DNA from: Marchantia polymorpha subsp. ruderalis
Taxonomy: Eukaryota; Streptophyta; Marchantiopsida; Marchantiales; Marchantiaceae
DNA length: 64,000 nt
NCBI GenBank assembly: GCA_037833965.1
Contig: AP031351.1
Span: forward strand, 6,336,501 to 6,400,500
Reading direction: 5' to 3'
In this document: positions 48,324-60,540 of the stretch, in pieces
How positions within the stretch are numbered: the first letter of the stretch is position 1
How the letters are laid out: each line of letters begins with the position of its first letter
Translations under genes and position numbers: made by a program
The notes under the pieces: model-generated
Database searches by the model: none
What the model was told of the DNA's origin: nothing
What the model saw: only the letters and a program-made list of their open reading frames with translations

Positions 48324-49879
48324 TTTATGGGTTTTTACGTGATTTTTCTTTTAATATGTTATGCTATTTAATAAAATGGATTTAAAATTTTCATTTTATA
48401 ATAAAAAATTAAGTTAATAAAAAATATTATTTTCCATATGCATAAATGTGATAATTAAAATTGCAATCATCAATATACAATATATTAATTCGGCATAATA
48501 CATAAATATACCATAAATTTAGAAACGTAGTAAAGCAATAAATTCTAATATAAACATTATGTTATAATATATATTACGTTTCCAAAAAAAATTTGAAAGT
48601 CATTTAGTTTGATTTGAAATATGAATTATTTTCAAATAAGAATCAGTATAACAAGATGTATTAAGTTGAAAAAATTAATTAATTTAAATAAAAAAATTGG
48701 ATGAATTTAAAGACTCTAATGAAATTCTGTTATGTTGATGTTTTCTTGATATTAGTAAAGAGTGTAATACGGGATATGCAAAATAGTACATTTCATGTAA
48801 GTTTCACATGTATACCAACAATCAAGATTTTATACCAATATCAGCATAAAATTTGATAGCAAATCTGAATCACTCACGTTATCTCATTTTTAGTATTGTA
48901 ATCTTCTATAAGATATAAAATATAATAATTTTCAATCATATGAGATAATGAATTAAGATGTTAGAAATTAAATTCATTTATTTCTAATGTTTTGATAAAT
49001 GAAATAGCTTTTCAATACTAGGAGCAAGTAAATAACATCAAGCTGTTATAAATAAGTTTGATCACTTCTTCTTGTTGCTATACTCTATTGATTTCGTTTA
49101 TTCTCATGTAAATATATAAACCCTACCCTAAACTTCTCTATCTATCTTATTCATTACTATAAATCAGTTTAACAATCCTACAATAAACTCGATATGCACA
49201 CCAGAAGCATTGATCTCAACAAAAGGTTTAATGTAAGCACATTTTTGTTATAAGACAAAAGTGTACATAATATTGTAGACTCACGTTTCACAATTTAAAA
49301 ATTTCCAGACCTAAAAATGTATGGCGGTTTATTGTATTTATAAAAAGTTTCCTAGAAAACAATCTAAAACACGATTACAAATTTTTAATCATCCTATTCA
49401 TTGCAAGAGCAACACTACTAGTGGGAAAAAGGACACAAATACACATCTACCTACTTTGTAAATATGGACTATCAACTTTTCAACTATAGAACTTGTATAT
49501 AGTTTGACTTTGTTACGTTATTGCAGTCATATATTTGATACAACTGACATTTAGTTTTAAAAACGAAATTTCATCTCCTGACTACCTTTTACTTAGTTTT
49601 CTTCTCAATTTGGACTCGTGGATCAATCGATCAACACCGGCCACTTGTATAAATAGGACCCTCAAATTATCAGATATATTAGTGCAAAACTTACTTCTGC
49701 TTACTTTCCATCTATTGACAATTCAAAAAGCAAGCAAGATGTGAGCTTAGTTCTTTTTCTACATGTCAAGATGGAGTTGTATTCGTTATGTTACATGCAT
49801 ACTCTATTATGATAGATACACAAATTTGTTTCATTATCCGGGAATGTCGCAAGAGCAAGCTAGAGACTAGCAAGTCTTT

Positions 49880-50630
49880 AGTTTGGGTGAGCACAATATC
49901 ACAATTGTCACCAGCAGCGGTTTAAGTGTCGCTGCCAGATTAGGCTACAACTAATTTAAAGTGACAAGTTTGGGTTATCGTTAAGTCCAACTCTGCTTAT
50001 AATAATTTGGAGTTTACAATACCTTTTGCGCTGTAACTTGAGGCCGATTTTCTTGTGGTGGCTCAAAAAAGTATATATTTGTATGGAAAGCTCGGTTCGT
50101 TGTGCTCGTGCCAGCTAGAAGAGCATGTCAATACTTTTTAATGTTTTTTCTTTTTCTGTAAGACTCATGCAGTCATTGCTTTATTTCGATCCCAACTGCT
50201 TCGAGACAAAATCCGTTTGGAAGGCACCAATTACAAGAAAGTTTTCAGAATATTCCAATCACATGTTATGTGTACAAGGAGAATCTCTTTTGATGAAAAT
50301 ATCCCAGCTACAGTATTACGATAGAATCTATGCAATCTATGCCTTCCTTCGCATACGGCGGACCATAGGAACAAAATATATTTGACAATTAAAACCGTCT
50401 CATGATTAAAGTCAACATCCATCCGCTTTGAACCCGAAAATCACTTCTTACTTCAAGAAGTTCTCCAGCCGAAATCTTTCAGACTCAACGGGGGATTGTG
50501 TGGTGTCAACCTCCACACTTGCTGCTTGGTTGCTAGACACCAGCCCCTTACGGATGATTGTGAAAGTATTCTTGCAGAGGTACGAGAAACAAGACTAGAT
50601 AACCTCACTCAGTGCACATAGCTGAGACTT
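49880..50630 (+). pseudogene. Relic of a leucine-rich-repeat receptor-like protein
   Basis: The clearest piece (about 50420-50627) reads IRFEPENHFLLQEVLQ, then KSFRLNGGLCGVNLHTCC, a typical end of an LRR ectodomain (phenylalanine...N-GLCG...C) as in plant LRR receptor kinases and receptor-like proteins. Upstream pieces in nearby frames recall single repeats, such as RLEGTNYKKVFRIF and ISFDENIPATVLR (compare N-x-F-x-G-x-IP). Stops interrupt all frames, and no transmembrane or kinase part follows. The relic sits at the edge of the AT-rich desert. The identification rests on short motifs, so it is moderate. Confidence 0.5.
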
Positions 50631-53600
50631 GACCACATCTCCGACCGTGTAGGATTTCAATTCTATCACATTTTTAAAGATAAGTAGCTTGTAGGCTTTA
50701 TAAATATCATATCTCAATTCTTGTGCGTCAATAATGCCCAAAGGATAAGACAGATATAAGTAGGAAACTCCATTTCTGTGCGCGGAAAATACTCTTGTCT
50801 TCTGACACTGGAAAGTACTCTAATACTTTCTCTTTTTTTTCCTTTAGTATTTCAAAATGTTTCTCTCAAGAAACCAAACATTAAATGTGAACACTGCAAG
50901 TGGTCAACGAAACATGCTAGAGGTAGTAAATGGGCATGATTCGAAGGGTCTTTTCTAAAAGTCAATTTTTTTTTATTAATTTGTTCTTGTCCAGCTCATG
51001 GGCTCCGTGGAAAATGTCAATTGTTGTTGGAAACAAGCACGTGTTTTTTTGGTAATACTGGAACGATCTCCTAGACTGTTTCTCTCTATTCTTTAGGAGA
51101 ATCCGATGTTTCACAAAGAATAAAGGAGAACAAAAGGCCAAAATTCTCTCCAAGAGACCGGAATTGGGCTCGATTCTAAAAGACTTTAAAATTTGCTTTT
51201 CATTCAATTTTTTCTTTTCCCGCTCATGGAATCAAGTCATGGGCACTACATGGTATGTCGCAATTCACGAAGGGCCTACCGGGGACTAGCGCCATGTTAC
51301 ACGTTTGGTTTCATCTATATGAGACTTGATGGATCTCCCTTTTTTTTCTGAAAGCTGAAATATCATTTCAGCTACACAAACCCAGCTTAATCAAAGAACC
51401 CAAAATGGGCTTTCATCGAAAAGATAACCTCGTAAGGAAAATATGTTATGCCCCAAGGCTTTTTGAGCTTAAAATATTATTTTTATATACCCTTCTTGTA
51501 AGCTCTTTCAGTTATCTGCAATAATAATAATAGTCTGATCATGCAAAACCGGAAACGGAGGAGATTGATCTGCCATTTAAAATAACGACCACAATTTTTA
51601 GCCTGCTAAGTTGGGACGGTCTCGAGTTCCACCTACAGCCGAAGAAAATACTGGACTTCTCAAACCCACCCATTAGACCGATGGCGATGGTTTTCGGCCA
51701 TACAACGCGCCTCCACGACCGATTGACTGGCTCATGCCCCGGTCTGATCCTGGTCGGTGGTCGGTCCCGCATTGACCATTGATTATCGCACGCTCGCTTG
51801 ACCTAGGAGCTTCTCGCGAGATGACCGGAGCGATCTGAGAATCAGATCCCTCCCGCCCCGGGCAAGGAACAGTATCCGGTTGTGACTTGTGCTGGCGTCC
51901 CGGTCGTCGGGACTGCTTCTCTCACCTTCGCCTCGACGAACTCCGTCGGCCGACGACGCATCACCTGCAAAAACAACCACGACGACGACGCGGTTGGTGG
52001 GCTCGACGACAGATGGAGACTCCTCAGTCTTCGGTAGGATTCTGGAATCTCCGCGGTCGTCTTACGAGGAAGCGTTGGGTAACCGTGAGACCCGATGGAC
52101 AACGCTGCGAAGGCGCAATCGTGACTGAACTGACTTAAATCCGATGGATACCGTTACCAACCCACCACCGAAACCGGTTCTTGTCGGTAGGGCGAGGAGG
52201 AATAGATTTTCAACCGCCGTCACCTTTTCCGGATCGAGCAAGTTTCAAAGTCCTACGTAGATGGCAAATCGAGGGATGGCCTCCTCGTACAGCACAGTAC
52301 AACTCAGCAAGATACCTCTCAACCGCCGGGGCCCGTGGCCATCGGTCGGAGTTGACCGAATGGACACGCTCCAAACCTGCTTCGCAAAATCTAGTCCTGA
52401 CTCCCAACCCCAAGTCAAGGGAAGGACGCAATGCTTCGGACAATAAGTGCTGAGAGATGTAGCGCATTAAAGTCCGGTAAGGAATGTCTTAGGTCATCAA
52501 AACGGGCTGTCCTACGGCACCAAGTCGTGTCTAGACCTACGTGGGCATCGTCGTGAGAGGAGATTTTCGGTCCTGATATCTGCCGTAGCCCCGGTCACTT
52601 TTGGGCGATTTTGACAGAGCAGAACGGAATTCCTCAGCGCGGCTCCGCGGGATTTACCCTGGCCTTTATTTTCCACGTGTAAGCACTTGTCTCCTTTATT
52701 TCGAGAAAGGCGATTTTTATCATCGGACGGACGCGCAGCGTTCCGTCGATTGTCGTCGTCATCTTTCGTGTCCGTACCTCGACCGCCGTCGAAACCGTGG
52801 TATGGGCTGCTTACGTCGTTGGCTCGAGACTCCAGTTTCCGCGGAGTCCAGTGCGCAGTATGTCTCTCGGGGAGCTTTCAAGGCGCGGAGGAATATCGGA
52901 AAAGGCGGTTTATTATGGAGATGGGTGGAAAGGGCTACTCCGTTGACGACTTCGTGAGGCCAACTGGCAACGGAGGTCCACGTTGCCGAATCGACGTAGT
53001 AGCTGAGCGATCCCTCGGAGAGCTCAACCACATCCTTGACTAGTGGGGAACCAACATCCGCGCAAGTCATGCAGGCGCAAGCAATCATGAGCCTCACGAG
53101 CCTCTGATCGAGAACATGTCTCAGAAGGCAAAATAATCGCACGAGGGAGTACAAATGCTCGAGGATCGCCGGCCATCGTCCCCATTTCTGCAATCTCGGC
53201 TTCAGATATTCGACGTGCGGCCGGGACTGGAGATCCCCGTCCAGTCTCGCTCAGGAAGGCAGGCAGGAAGGAAGGAAGGAAGGACGAAATCAATTGTTGC
53301 AGTCGGAGGGGATTTGGGACGAGCTGGCCTTCTCGTGGATCGATCGATCGATCGATTGATTGATTCTGCCGCACGGAAGGTACCGCAGGGCCTAAGCTGG
53401 CCTAGCTCAGCTCAGCTCAGCCCAGCCCAGCCCAGCCCGCTGCATGCGCCACATGTTGCAGATCGACGGTGGAAAAGGATGCCGAGGTCCACGTGAGGCA
53501 GATTGGGATTGGGGGGAGGCCTAAGAGCTTGCAGTTTGTGCTAGGCGCTTCTGCATTAGCGTGTGCAGCAGCTTTCATGTGAGCCTTGTGTTGTCGACGA

Positions 53601-53820
53601 GTGATCTCACCATTTCGGATATCGAGTGGTGGTGCTCGAAACATTTGCACGGATCAGATAATCTGAAGCAATTGCGAACCGCTGTGAATGCAACGGATTG
53701 AGCTCGTCCCGTTCATGTACAGGCTCTGATAGAGACGAGAAGTTCTACGGGTGAGGCTCGAGCGAGATCTGTCGACGGATTCAACAGCCCGTGGCTGGCT
53801 GGAGGACACAGAGTTGGAAT
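50631..53820. other. AT-rich to GC-rich transition and hydrolase upstream region
   Basis: 50.6-51.5 kb is AT-rich with no gene. From ~51.55 to 53.8 kb the sequence is GC-rich and packed with overlapping open frames on both strands (up to 144 codons, 52759-53193 minus). None looks like a known protein. The region may hold the hydrolase promoter and leader, a non-coding RNA, or a decayed gene. Short tandem arrays are listed separately. Confidence 0.4.
53257..53440. repeat. Cluster of simple tandem repeats
   Basis: Three simple arrays follow each other: (ggaa)n at about 53265-53283, (atcg)n grading into (attg)n at 53338-53363, and a (agctc)n to (agccc)n array at about 53403-53438. All lie 380-560 bp upstream of the hydrolase start codon. 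Confidence 0.8.
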
Positions 53821-55306
53821 ATGGGAGGATGTCTGTCGTGCAACTGGGTAGCGTGGAAGGAGAAGTCACAGGAGAAGCTGTATAGAAGGTGCGGGTTGGA
53901 GTCGAGGCAAGTGATAATAGACCAAGGGGAAACGAATGTGCACTGCTGGGTGCCGGCGGATCAAGGCGGATCTTCGAGAAGCAAGCCCGCTCTGCTGCTG
54001 ATCCACGGATTTCAGTTCGATGGGCTGGTGGGATGGGAGAATCAGGTGGAGGAATTCTCGAAGCATTTCAGACTGTACATCCCGGACCTCATCTTCTTCG
54101 GAAGGTCGTACTCGAAGAGCGCAGAGAGATCGGAGATTTTTCAGGCCGAGTGTTTTAAGAAAATGATGGACGAGCTGGAGGTGGAGCAGATTTACGCCAT
54201 GGGGACTAGTTATGGAGGCATGGTGGCCTATCGCTTGTGCCACCTCTACCCTAAGTTCGTGAAGAAGCTCGTGTGCTGCAGCTCGGGTGTCATGATGACG
54301 CCCACCACCAACGACCGGCTGCTGCAAGAGATCAACGCCAGAGATATCAACCAAATCCTCGTTCCTCAGACCTTGGAAGAGGCCAGACTGGGAATGTCCG
54401 TGGCCACCGTCATGAATGTGCAAGGCATTCCGTTGTTCCTCATCAAACCTTTGTGGGAGGTAATGCGTCTCACTCCATGCACGACCGAGCTCGATGAATT
54501 TCTCGCTCTCTCAATTCCGGCCATCTGCTGTGTGCCCGAGAATCTGCTCTTCAGTACGCAGCAATTTCGTAGATTACTCAGAATTTGCATCGTTTAGATC
54601 TCAGCAGGAACATCAGGCTCTCATAGATGTAATGCTGCCAGTGGGATCCAGGCTGATTGAATAAATGTATCGGTTGGATTATCAGCGTTACTTCAAACGG
54701 AACATGAGGGAGCGAACCGAGCTGCTCGCGGGCATGATCATCAGCTCCGTCGGTGCACCACCGATCCCGAGAATCACCCAGGTATATGCTGCTCCATTGA
54801 CACTGGCGGGTCCGTCCGCTCATACGCTGCGGAGTCCAAACGTCCTACTTGCCTGGAACTTCGAGCCCCAAATTGATCTGATCACCACTTTTGCCTGTCT
54901 GTCGTGTCTGTTGGTTATCCGCAGAAAACGTTGATTCTGTGGGGGACGAAAGATAGAATTTTCAGCACCGACCTCGCGGAAGAACTCAAAGAGTGAGCTG
55001 CTGACCTCAGCCTTTCTTCTGCGCCTCCTGGCCACGATTGTACAGCTCTGCCTTTCGATTTGTCGCAACATTGGCTCAAGTAATCGTGTGAGTTTTACTG
55101 ACCAGGTACTTTTTTTTAAAAAAAAGTGTTTTTTAATTAACGGCATATCTTCCAATGTTTGCAGACACATAGGAGAGAGTGCAAAGCTCGTCTTCATTGA
55201 GGGCAGCGGTCACATTCCACAGGTTGAAAAGAAAAAGGAGTTCAACGCGGAGGTCCTCAATTTTTTGCTCGATCCACTTCCCGAAGGGCACAACAAAAAA
55301 GAGTGA
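53821..55306 (+). CDS. Alpha/beta-hydrolase fold protein with N-terminal MGGCLSC motif
   Basis: A predicted serine hydrolase of the plant alpha/beta-hydrolase superfamily; the substrate is unknown. Exons 53821-54459, 54686-54781, 54925-54992 and 55165-55306 close to 314 aa. The start is the first in-frame ATG. The fold shows LLLIHGF (oxyanion-hole HG, ~62-63). The nucleophile is Ser130 in GTSYGGMV, the acid is Asp255 in LWGTKDRIF, and the base is His284 in EGSGHIPQVEKKKEF. The triad is therefore complete. Exon 2 must start at the internal AG at 54684-54685 (RYFKRNMRERTELLAG), because a TAA lies just before the ATG at 54665. Residues 2-7 (GGCLSC) fit an N-myristoylation plus palmitoylation signal, which would place the enzyme on membranes. 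The family also includes non-catalytic receptors, but here all catalytic residues remain. Confidence 0.88.
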
Positions 55307-57222
55307 CATCTTCTGTACCTTCTCCCCAAATTGGCAGTAAGTAGTTAGATTAGGCTGCAATTGTTTTGCTCCTGTAAATACATTCATACGGTCCTGGTGG
55401 TCTCAGACAGACCTCGGATACTAAATTTATGTACGAAGTTTCTAGAGGATAAGGAAGCAAACTGTGATCCATTCGTGATTAATAATGGAGCTGCGATTAA
55501 AGTAAAAGTGCGTGATTGACATCCATTACAGTCCGTGGAGAGCTCTTTTCTCCAAAGAGGTTGTCGAAATTTGTCTCTACGTGCAAACAGGTACTGTCGA
55601 TATCAACTGCGACAATTGTACAGCGCTCTCCTTACTTTCTCCCAAGACCTGTGATGAGTTGCTTGCATAACTGCTACGACAGCAAAATCTTCTCACGAGA
55701 GATCTTGATTCAAGTTGCGATTCTGCACGTCCGATTGTACAGACATGGCGTAGGGAGGCGAATGAACCCAGTGTTTAAACGGTGCTCTAACATGGAATGA
55801 GATTGTGTCCACATTGATCACACCAGGCAGACTTAGAAGATTAGTGGAAGAAGACGAAGCAGTTGAGTAAATGGAGTATTTAATTATCACGAAGGAAGTA
55901 TAATTGGAGGTGAAAAATGAAGACCTGCCAGACCACATGAACCCAGCGAACATATTATAGAGCAATGAAGAACAGGATAAGGAGAACGAACCCAAAACTG
56001 TTTGAAAAATGTGGAATGGGGAAGAGTGAATCTGTTCCATGATGACTAAGAGATGTCTGAAACTATAAATCTGTTCTCATCATACAGTCAGCATTATTTA
56101 TTCACTAACGTCCATTCTCCTGCAATATCTAACGACGAATCGGACTTTGGATACGTAAGATAAAGTGGATGGGCATACGTCCTCTCAGTTTCCCATTCTC
56201 CACCTGACGAAGTCATTGTGGTCGAAAGTGGCGATTCAGGTTTGGCACTCTGCCTCTGCCTCGTGCATTTGCCTTCAGCTTTCCGGAGTTCTACTCTGTC
56301 CTCTACTCTGGCCGCCTCTACTCTACTCTACTCTATTATTGCCTTGGTACTATCAATCGCTCCCCTGTAAAACAAGCAGAAGACGGACAGCGTCGTTGTC
56401 CTCTTCGATGTGGTTCGCAATTCGCCTGGCCTTCCTCAGCGACGTCTGGTGCCGACAAATCGCTGTTACAGGCACTAAGTTCGCCATCGACAAACACGTG
56501 GAGAAGTCTTCCTACTGATACGTCTACCTTCAACTCGAACCACTATGCAGATTTTATTTAAGGAAATAAGAGGACGAAGAGGTCGAGTAGTAACATGAAG
56601 CATCGTGGATGTCGAAACGCCGCTAAATTTGTGGGACACCGAGAGCGAGAGAGAGAATGTGTGTTATCGGGTCAATGACAAAGGCAGTCAGATCGACAAT
56701 CGAGGCACAATACTCAATCGGACTCGAGCAAACTCAGTCCAACGTCAGCACATCTTTTCTTCTACTTTCTGAGCATCATCGTATGGATGTTCAGGTCAAT
56801 GACTCCATTCGATAATCTGTGAAAAAGCTCGCTGATTTAGTGGTACAAACATAGGATTCCATTCAGACCAGAGCAGAATAGATGGCTGGAAGGCTCGACA
56901 ACTCGAAGGAGATTAGTGCTGACAGAGGAATTTTTCATGAATAAATGAATGGAAACACACGAGTGACAGAGTTCTCGAAGATGGCTCGTGGAAACTTTTC
57001 CGTGTAACTCGATCTGGTAATGGACGGACAGACAGACGGAGGGAAGGAATATGGTAACGATGTGGAATACTGCAATCCGTGGAATATTTTATGATTCTGC
57101 ACCAATCGGCATAAAACTGCTTTCCAGCTCTGAAGCAAGCTTCGATCCTCGAATTCGTAGACACAGTGGTTGAGATGTATTCACGCTGAGAGTGAGGGAG
57201 GGAGGGAGTGAGTGAGCCTTGT
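55307..57222. other. Convergent intergenic region between hydrolase and SWEET genes
   Basis: This region contains the 3' UTRs of the two convergent genes. The rest has ordinary composition and short open frames, none recognised. A ctctactctactctact-like simple repeat occurs at about 56290-56340. Confidence 0.45.
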
Positions 57223-59352
57223 CTAAGATCTGAGGTTATGAGACGAGAATGCTATGGTCGAATACGCCGGCAGGGTGCTGCCACGAGTTGGAGAACCGGA
57301 AATTTTGGTCTCGACTGAACTCGAATCTTTCAAGGACACGGACTCCATGTTCGATGAGTGAACATCCGAGGGATTGGAAACATCCAGAGCACCTGGAGGC
57401 AGCTCATTACTTCCCTGTTGCGCTGACTTTTGCCCCATCTCCAGCTCCTCCTGAAGAGTTGGCTTTGGTGCTCCGTAATACCACCAGTATAGAATCAGTT
57501 GTCCAATCCCCAGAACAACGCCGAAAAAGTTGGGTATCTGCCATGATCCATCATTACCGCCTTCAACTTTAGTACGGCTTTATCATAATCATCACACGAT
57601 CATGTTCAAAAAGCTCACTCATTCCTATTTCTATTTCTATGTTCTCCATAGACGTAGATATTTTATTGGATAAGTCTCAGTGATCTTTGTCCACTGACCA
57701 TGATGTAGATGTCTTTTTTCAGGAGGGCATAGGCCGACCATGCTGCGCTGTTCAGTAACACCATCACCGACAGAGGAAGAGGCATATACTCCACACTCTT
57801 CGTTTTGATTACAACACGCTGTTTCAGCAAGCAGATGAACCAAGCCACGTACGACCATCACGTTAGACTCTCGAACCTTTCATATGGACTGCCGTATTCT
57901 TATGAAGCTTTTGAGTCCACCTTCACGAGCTACAGCTTTACATTATGAGAACTTTACTCGTTTTAATGGCAGGGTTCGGGGATTACGGTAAGTTATGGTC
58001 ACATATAAATTAAATAAATCCGGAGACCTTCCGCAGCAGGAACTACAGTTACTACAGCAGTTTCCGAGTTAAACAAATTGTGTGGCAGAAATTCAGCTCT
58101 TGATTCACGTACTATTGTATATAATGTTCGTGAAAAGCTCGATCAACGAATACTGCATTGCGGTGACCGGTTTAGAATGTCTCACCATGACAGAGAGGGG
58201 AGCTGCATACATGACAATGGTGATGATGACGCACAGGATCCCAACGATGGTATGTCGTGCGTGGAGGTGATGTGTGGCAAAGACGACTACAAGTACCACC
58301 ACGATGAAGAAGACTCCCAGAGTGCCCCCAACTTTCGCCGTATGAATCTAGAAGCATTCCATCACTCAGAGCTTGAACGACATTACGGTGCTACGACATT
58401 TGTAGCCTAGGGCCGAATCTCGCCTCACAGGCTCAATTAAAACAATATTATAGATGTTAGAGACAAAGGCAAACTATAAAATACATTCAGGTGCCTGGTT
58501 CTGGATCAACACCTTGCCTGGCTTGGCCGCATACTTCATGAAAATAGAGAGGTAACACATCTCCAGAATTGCTCCGATCCCATTGATAGTCATGATCAGA
58601 ACACCATTCTTGGTAACAAAGGGCATGCCATAACTGCCCAGCCATACCAACAGTCATTAGCTCTTAGACTATTAACATTCATAACTCAGTCTTACACCTT
58701 GGGCTTTCAAACATTCACTGTAAATCTATTTCAGAACGCTTTCATCTCACGCTACCCTCTCTTAAACACAGCATTCGGTGACAGTACCAGCACAACAGAA
58801 AGGATAGCAGACTTACAGCAACCACAGGACACAATTTAGAAGGGTGCACAAGTAAGGTATGGCGGAAAAGCTGTCCGTGGCCTTTTTCTTGAAAATCCGG
58901 TAGAAAGTGGTGCTGCGTAGATAACAATCCCAATTCCGAACGAGGTTATGGTGAACGAATGGGTCGAGAAATCCAGCACCTGACGACTCATGCTGCATAG
59001 ATCTAGAAATTTATCTGATCCACTCGACGCGTGCCTGTGTATTATTAGCATATTAATTTTTGCAACTTTTCTAGTTTTCTGACGACCGTGTCTTCCACTT
59101 TTCCTTACAAGCTCAGCTCGCTACAGTGGACTGCTCGTGATTTCAAATAGAATTTCATGCAAGCATCTGAAAACTATCCGAGTGCAGTACGTAATTTCTG
59201 AGGGCAAAGATCAGTGTAATACGCTGGAGCCACGAAAAGGCACACTCCGGTGATGTTTCCTGCACGCAAAAGGAGAGACACCAAATGAAAAGAAAGCAGA
59301 ACGATTCAAGAGTAAGATCGAACTAACAAGGCAGACGAGCTGAAGGTAAGTG

Positions 59353-59389
<37 letters not shown>

Positions 59390-60540
59390 CATGTCCACAT
59401 CCCCACTGTGGCAGTGGAGTGGGGATGTTTCCCTCTCTTTCTCTCTACTTCCTCATTACGACGAGCACTTCGCTGGCTGCGATCCAAAGATACAGGAAAG
59501 CGCAGCCAGCGGCTTGGCCCAATCAAGAAAACATTACATCTCTTGGCGAACGATTACGAACAACAAGAACCGAGCACGTAGACTTCAGCAACGACTGTGA
59601 GCATTTGCGACCCGTCCGTGCGAGACTGCGCAATGCAGCTCGACGGGGTCAGGAGCATGCCCAGCGGAAGCCATGGTTCAGATCTATGCAATTTGGATCA
59701 ACCTCACTGGAAGCTGCTGGCTCCTGCTGGACTCGAGTCCGGACCTTGGCATTCAGATCGTGTCTCTCCTTCAGATCTGATTTGGATGCGGTTTGAAGTC
59801 CACGTGAGACTCAGACTCAGATTCAGTGTCTCCTTTGGAGGACTGGCCAGAGAATGTATTATCATGACACATTCATGGACATATTTATAGCATGGATTTT
59901 GAAGGTCGGGCTTATGAAATTCCGCCAAGGAAGTCCGATTTTTTTCTGAGTCCGTCGTCTTTCCGATTCAGACTGGACCTGCATCTGAGATTACCGGCTG
60001 CTCGAGATTCAAGTAGAGCTACCTCCGACATTTGACAGCAGGAGGTAGAACTATATTCAACACGTGCACGTGCACAAAGAAACGAATCATATAGTGCAGG
60101 TATCAGAGCGTCAGCCATCTATCGAGAAGTTAGAAACTTCCATCAACCTCCATACGTTCACATATAATTCCATGTCAGCGTCATAATCGATCATGTGCAA
60201 CGACACAGAACACAACACATGTGTTGTGTACACATACTCCATTAATATATAGTCGCCCATAACAAAACTTGGCCTGCGCAAGTTTCTACTGCATTAGCAG
60301 TCGTAGTAGAAACACAGAGAAGCAGACGGCGAGCATCTTTCCTCCGGGGCCCATGGAGCCCTGGAGCTGAGAAGCTCTCTACATGGCGAACTTACGGCTG
60401 TGCTTAACGTAGTCGAACTCGTAAAAGTTACAGAAGCAGTAGCCCACAGTACATGCAACCAGAGTGAGAACGGCAAGCCATAAGTACAAATAAAAAAGCG
60501 CACCGAGAACTCCGACTAGGAACTCAGCACTTGCCCCCAT
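57223..60540 (-). CDS. SWEET: SWEET family sugar transporter (two MtN3/saliva repeats)
   Basis: SWEETs are membrane uniporters that move sucrose or hexoses down their gradient. Seven exons, 60540-60504, 59259-59223, 58912-58817, 58633-58513, 58347-58186, 57818-57699 and 57537-57223, give 295 aa with seven predicted membrane helices. The first MtN3 repeat spans exons 1-4 (GNITGVCLFVAP, FKKKATDSFSAIPYLCTLLN, TINGIGAILEM). The second spans exons 5-7 (VMYAAPLSVM, TKSVEYMPLPLSVMVLLN, FGVVLGIGQLILYWWYY). The four gating prolines (Pro24, 44, 147, 164) and both substrate-pocket Asn (Asn74, 174) are present, so transport is expected. The last ~75 residues are a Ser-rich cytosolic tail. Exons 1 and 2 are each only 37 nt, and intron 1 is ~1.24 kb. 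The clade, and hence sucrose versus hexose preference, cannot be fixed by eye. Confidence 0.93.
59359..59384. repeat. (CT)n microsatellite in SWEET intron 1
   Basis: A CT dinucleotide run of about 26 bases lies inside the large first intron, ~100 bp upstream of exon 2 on the gene strand. Confidence 0.85.

Larger units (their letters stand above)
45189..49879. other. DNAAF4 5' flank followed by an AT-rich desert
   Basis: 45.2-45.8 kb is the probable promoter of DNAAF4. From ~45.8 to 49.9 kb the DNA is strongly AT-rich. It has short open frames only, poly-T/poly-A tracts, a 13-bp hairpin and a 91-bp tandem repeat. No gene, intact mobile element or long terminal repeat was recognised. Confidence 0.5.

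Noticed and set aside
54665-54934. An independent 89-codon gene starting with the ATG at 54665
   Set aside because: The frame from 54686 is exon 2 of the alpha/beta hydrolase. The ATG just upstream lies in the intron next to a TAA.
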